From Antedon bifida (Eukaryota; Echinodermata; Crinoidea; Comatulida; Antedonidae): a stretch of DNA of 64,000 nucleotides. Position 1 is the first letter of the stretch. Each line of letters opens with the position of its first letter. Positions 59,351 to 64,000 of the stretch are shown piece by piece. The notes below the pieces were generated by a model that saw only the letters and a program-made list of their open reading frames with translations, was not told the origin of the DNA and ran no database searches. The stretch covers positions 9,429,001 through 9,493,000 of the forward strand of contig OY727095.1 of assembly GCA_963402885.1 (NCBI GenBank), given 5' to 3'. The translations under genes and the position numbers were made by a program.

Positions 59351-59856
59351 ATTGAAACCTTTGGAATCTTCGATTTTTCTGAGGTAAGTAATTATTTGTG
59401 CATTGATGTAAATATTATTATTATTATTATTACTTGTATAGCGCACATTTATACAACATTTAATTATAATCAGCGTCGCTTCACATCAATTAGTATCGTA
59501 AATTATATTAATATATTTAACTGCAGCAGTTTACGTCTTTATTGCACTCTTCTTGAACTTTCTAGGCCGGGCTAGACCATAGGCCTTATTACAAGGTAGG
59601 CCTAGGCCCTATAACATTCTACAATGTTTTAATATATTTACAGTATAAATCTGTTTTTTATATAACATGTTTTTTAACAGTAGACCTAGCTACTACTGTA
59701 GGCCTAAGGCCTATGCCTTAGGCTAGTAGTAGGCATAGCTAGGCCTAGTGCAATAAACACGTAAATGCTGCAGTTAAATAAATTGATATAATAATTATTT
59801 ATTTACTTCCATCCCTGTCTAACTTAACACTACTGTATAGTGAAAGAATAATTTAC

Positions 59857-60389
59857 CTGGAAATGGCCTCATTATGTTCTCTTTTAATGGAAAAGCTTCA
59901 TCTCCGACAATTAGGTGTGGTACTGGACCAAGTTCAGGCATACCTGGCAAGTTTGTTGGTGGTGGAATGCCAATAGTGTTGTTTTGCAGTGCACTTTTGA
60001 AGTGCATTCGAGAAAAAATTCCCCCGTCACTGTTTGAGCCATAGGAACCAACATCAATAAATATAAAGTTATAGGCTGCGTCAACCAAAGCCATTAAAAC
60101 AATGGAATGGGTACCTTTATAATTATAAAAAAGGGACCCAGAGTTGTCTGGTGCCTTAATTACAATGTGCTTGCCATCAATTGCTCCCACACAATTAGGA
60201 AAGTTCCATTTCTTGGAAAATTGCAATGAAATTTCGTTCCACTCTTTTGGAGTTGGAGGGGCGATGTATATTGGTTGAAGTTTTGTCCATATGACTTCTG
60301 CAACCTCGATTACGATAGAACTTATCGTACTTTTTCCAACACGAAAGTTGTAATGCAGTGACGCATACGAATCGCCAGTGGCCAGAAAT
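59857..60389 (-). pseudogene. HARBI1-like transposase fragment, unit 4
   Basis: Same exon as 39944-40476 with the same splice borders. One visible residue difference is Ile for Lys (QPIY instead of QPKY). It keeps both first catalytic aspartates (GAIDGKH and SNSDGG) and lacks the exon with the third acidic residue. It is not independent of the unit-2 copy, being part of the duplicated dimer. Confidence 0.85.
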
Positions 60390-60675
60390 CTGATAAAAAT
60401 AAGGGAATGAAAAATTACAGAAAAAAAACAAAAACACTCAATCAAATTTATTAATAATATTGTGACCTCCCTAAAACATGCATATTAGTTCATTTGAGCA
60501 GAAAAAATATATTAAAATCTGAAGAAACCTTTGAATTGCAGTAAAATATTAAGGACTTTAAAGGACAATAAATAGATTAAAGGCAATTTTCCATCTTCCA
60601 ATTAGATTTCTTATTGTAAATAATATTCAAGGTGGTCAAGCTTGTATAGCACCTATAACACAAATGTTTCTAAAC

Positions 60676-60862
60676 CTCTGTCTACACTATCAAATTCTAT
60701 GTGACAAAATAATGTGATGTGCCTATATATGTATATGATGATCACTACCATATTTAAGCATAATCACTATAGCCTAATATTTGGTCACATCAAACTATTT
60801 TTGTCAAACCAGGGAAGAGTGAAAAGAGTGAAACTAGTTTGATAGTGTAGACAGAGCTTAAA
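60676..60862. mobile_element. CTGTCTACACTATC MITE, unit 4
   Basis: Counterpart of 40763-40948, in the same orientation and position next to the transposase fragment. Confidence 0.7.
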
Positions 60863-61326
60863 CAAAAAGAAAAGTCCATGAACTATCCTTATAAAATAAT
60901 AATAATAATTAGAGGTGACGCAGAGAAATGCATTTTCACCGCACCAAATTCTCCAGCATTTTAAAGTTTTTAATCGAGAACTCACCGAAACAGAGCTCGA
61001 GCAAAAAAGGTGTTAGACTATAGGCCTATTCTATGCATGTAATAAAACAATCAAACCGATGTCACTAAAATAATTTATTCAATTGAATTCAACATTCATT
61101 TTCATCCTTTTTGTGTGTACAATAATAGAATAAAATGTGGGAAAGTACGTGTTGTATTCAGTCATTGTTATAACCAAACCACTTTCTTAACGTGTTTTAT
61201 TAGTGTAGGCCAATATCACTCTTAATTAACCTTTCGTATGATATCTGCAATAGGCCTACTATTGATGAAACATATAATTAGTAACAAATAACCACATGGG
61301 CGATAATGGTACCAACTAATTTCCAT

Positions 61327-64000
61327 ACAATACGCACGTTCCAATATAAGTGCAATGGCCATCCGCCAGAAACTAGAAAACAAGGTTTTTTATATTTAGA
61401 GCATCGATGATGGGCAAATGCTTCGGCGTAAGGGATAAGCGGCCGTAAGATAAGACAGAACACAGTTACAATCGTAACAACCCACAGTACAAAGAAATAT
61501 AGGTCAGTGAAAAACCAGAGTAAGGTGTGAATGAAGTGCGAATTTCTATTTCAAGCTATTGACAACAGAACAGTCGACATTGAAACAAACATACAATTGA
61601 TAAACAATTATAAATACTTTAAAGTGTATATGAAAATATATGTAAAGAAAACGATACTAGTAGAAATGTGTTAAATTATTAGGTATAGGCCTATATATAA
61701 TAGAATAACATGTATTAAAAAAAAACAAAACAAAACAAATATAAGTATGTATGTTAACGAATGCAAAATATGTTTTTAAAAATAAGAAATGTTGAAAAAT
61801 TATGCTAAGAGTTAACATAAAAGAGAAAAAAAGAAATACATTAAAAGATGATATGTATAATTAATTATAAGAGAAATAATGATAATGAATAGAGAAAAGA
61901 TTAAAAAAATCATGTATATAAAAACACATGATAACAAAAATACAATGTTAGAACAAATGTGTATAAATTAATATACAGTATTTATATGAAAATGTATATG
62001 ATGGAAATAAAAGTGGGATGAACCCACATAAGACAAAAAAAAATTATAATCAAGAATTGGGTTGTGAACACAATTCTATTTTGAGAACGGAGAGGGCGGG
62101 TTTTCGACCTCTTTGATCAAGCACGCTCTCTGTTAACACGATCACTTTAAGTTGAAGACAAATTTTCTTATTTTTCCATCACCGATTTCCATCCTAACAC
62201 GACAACTTTTTTACAAGTAAGTTTTCTAACAATCCGGCACCTTATGCGACACAACTCAGTTACTCATAATTTCCACGACTACAAATACAGCCCTTTCCGT
62301 TATGGAAAGTCTACCTATGTACTGTATGTGTGGTAACGTGAGTGTATTTTAGGGTGTGTCCGGACTGGTGTGATTCCAGTTTACACGAGGGCCAACTGTA
62401 CTAACCTCCCGCCCAATATTTAGACACTTAATAAGGGCTAATTTTCTCTGAGCATCCCTGTTGTGCTTACTTAGAATTGGAAAATTATTGCTATATATAA
62501 CTTATATTTGCTTATGACTTTTATGTGCAGTTTTACATGGGCGAATGTTCATTTACTAATAAACTATTTAAGCCAGAACTTATGTTGTATGCATCTTTAT
62601 TTAGTATTCTATGAGTTTGTTAATCGTCGCTGTCTCCGAGTAGCAAAAAATATTATTACTATTAAGCTCTGTCTACACTATCAAACTAGTTTGGCAAAAA
62701 GTGTCCAAATATGGTATAGTGATATGCTTAAATATGGTAGTGATATGACATCAATTTAGGGGTATAACCATATTACAGTGAACCCCTAGGCGACACTTTC
62801 GTGTCCCCTTAATAGACGTGTCTGCTAAAGATGTATTGTCCCCCAAAAACATGAAAAATGAAGATTAATTAAATCAGACTTTGAATAGGTTATTTTGTAG
62901 TTTTAATAAAGTTAATCACTTCCGTAGATAAAAAAACAAATTATGTTTTCACTTTTAAAATAACAAAATAAATGGTTAAATTCAACCAAAAATCCATTGG
63001 TTGGCAGCCAATTTGAAGAGTGAACTTACAATTCTTCCTTCTGGTTTGACAAAAAAGTGCGATGTGCCCAAATATGGTAGTGATATGACATCATCTCCAT
63101 ATATGGGCACATCACATTTGCTTTCCGTGAAAGTATCCCTCTTCATATCGGTGTCCTAAGTGTGGTGTTCTACTGTAATTAAGTAGGTGTCCCCTATAAC
63201 ATATAAAAAATACGGTATAAAAAAAGTAAAATTTACAATGTATTAGTTAACTATCAATAGGAATGTCATTAAATCATAAGTCATCGTATTTAGGAACAAA
63301 TACAAAACTTTATCTAACCCATTCAAAAAAGTTGATTGAATTGTTATTAATATTAATTAATTCATAATGCAGCTGGTCCATTAACAAAGGACAAGATAAT
63401 AAGAATGTCTTTTGTTGTAGTCCTATTTTACTTTTTCAATTCTCGTAACAAACAAAATGTGAAACAAATGAAAAAGCAACCATTCACTCTCTTAAGCTCT
63501 GTCTACACTATCAAACTAGTTTGACAAGGGAAGAGTGAACTTACAATTCTTCCTTCTGGTTTGACAAAAAAGTGCGATGTGCCCAAATATGGTAGTGATA
63601 TGACATCATCTCCATATATGGGCACATCACATTTGTTTGTCACATAAAGTTTAGTGTAGACAGAGCTTTACTGTAAACGAATGATGATGTTACGCGTTTG
63701 TTTTCACTCTTAAAAAGGCAAGGTTTCAAACTGTAAAAGTTGTTAAAATTGTCTAAAATAATGTAACGTTTGAAAATCGTTAACCAGAGTTACTTTCACT
63801 CTTTTAAAGCCTTTTCTACACTATCAAACTTTATGTGATATGATGTAATATCACTACCATATTTGGACATACCGTATTTGGGCACATCACACTTTTTTTG
63901 TCAAACCAGGGAAGAGTGAAAAAGAAGAATTGTAATTTCAGTCTTCCCTTGTCAAACTAGTTTTAATGTAGACAGAGCTTAAGAGTGATCATTTAAGTAT
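61327..64000. repeat. Unit 5 MITE-rich 5' block (runs off the window)
   Basis: It matches unit 3 from 41413 onward in diagnostic variants (CAGTACAAAGAAATATAGG, GCTAAGAGTTAAC). It is interrupted by a unit-5-only insertion at about 62049-62648. The window ends before the type-A gene of this unit. Confidence 0.8.
62049..62648 (+). mobile_element. 600-bp insertion private to unit 5
   Basis: In units 2 and 4 AAAAATTATAAATATTATTAC is continuous; here about 600 bp separate AAATTATAA from ATATTATTAC. The insert begins with a hairpin (AGAATTG...GTTGTGAACACAATTCT). It contains a TATATATAAC word at about 62493 and AATAAA-like words at about 62558, and ends AGTAGCAAAAAA. It could be a solo LTR or a retroposon. 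No target duplication was certain and no coding region was seen. Confidence 0.6.

Overview
The window is eukaryotic, AT-rich and dominated by repeats. Introns have GT..AG borders, the detectable genes are small and multi-exon, and SINE, LINE, MITE and PIF/Harbinger remnants are everywhere. Frequent TAGGCCTA-type words and the repeat types suggest a marine invertebrate deuterostome, perhaps an echinoderm. That placement is inference only. No rRNA, intact tRNA or CRISPR array was seen.

The only recognisable host genes are a tandem family of very small secreted peptides, here called the SCP family (a working name). I do not recognise it as a known family. Each gene has three exons with phase-1 introns. 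Exon 1 carries a signal peptide (typically MRTRMIAFALFLLVINSSFA). Exon 2 carries C-x(12-14)-C followed by a charged, Lys/Glu-rich, probably helical stretch. Exon 3 is a 17-29 nt coding tail that completes a C-x(4-5)-C pair. A conserved 5' region recurs upstream: a CACGTG E-box, a GGTATAATAATAA-like block and a shared 5' leader ending in CTAAAATGAG. Twelve loci were found: three intact four-cysteine genes (9616, 19929, 45435), two that lost intron 2 and Cys3 (37329, 57199), three frameshifted in exon 2 (28902, 35056, 54926), one with a transposon in exon 1 (47712), and three decayed copies (1075, 7038, 18018). Two further promoter ghosts lie at 30553-31030 and about 50400-50641.

Layout: 1-25,220 is a mosaic of divergent SCP loci and three large inverted-arm satellite elements (about 1630-3420, 14095-16905, 23222-25223). 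A 360-bp tandem array lies at 4225-5760, and six abutting MITEs lie at 25,860-27,348. From 27,700 to the end, SCP genes sit in segmental repeats of about 9.5-10.4 kb. Each full unit contains MITE-rich sequence, a type-A gene, a short hairpin repeat, a type-B gene and 3' flank. Units 2 (31,031) and 4 (50,885) match each other, and units 3 (41,407) and 5 (61,321) match each other. The array is therefore a duplicated dimer with a period near 19.9 kb. Units 2 and 4 also carry a HARBI1-like transposase fragment and a CACGGCAA tandem repeat.

The picture is a young, fast-changing secreted-peptide cluster in which duplication, transposon insertion, frameshift and intron deletion have produced 4-, 3- and 2-cysteine variants. 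Function (antimicrobial, signalling, venom-like or reproductive) cannot be read from the sequence.
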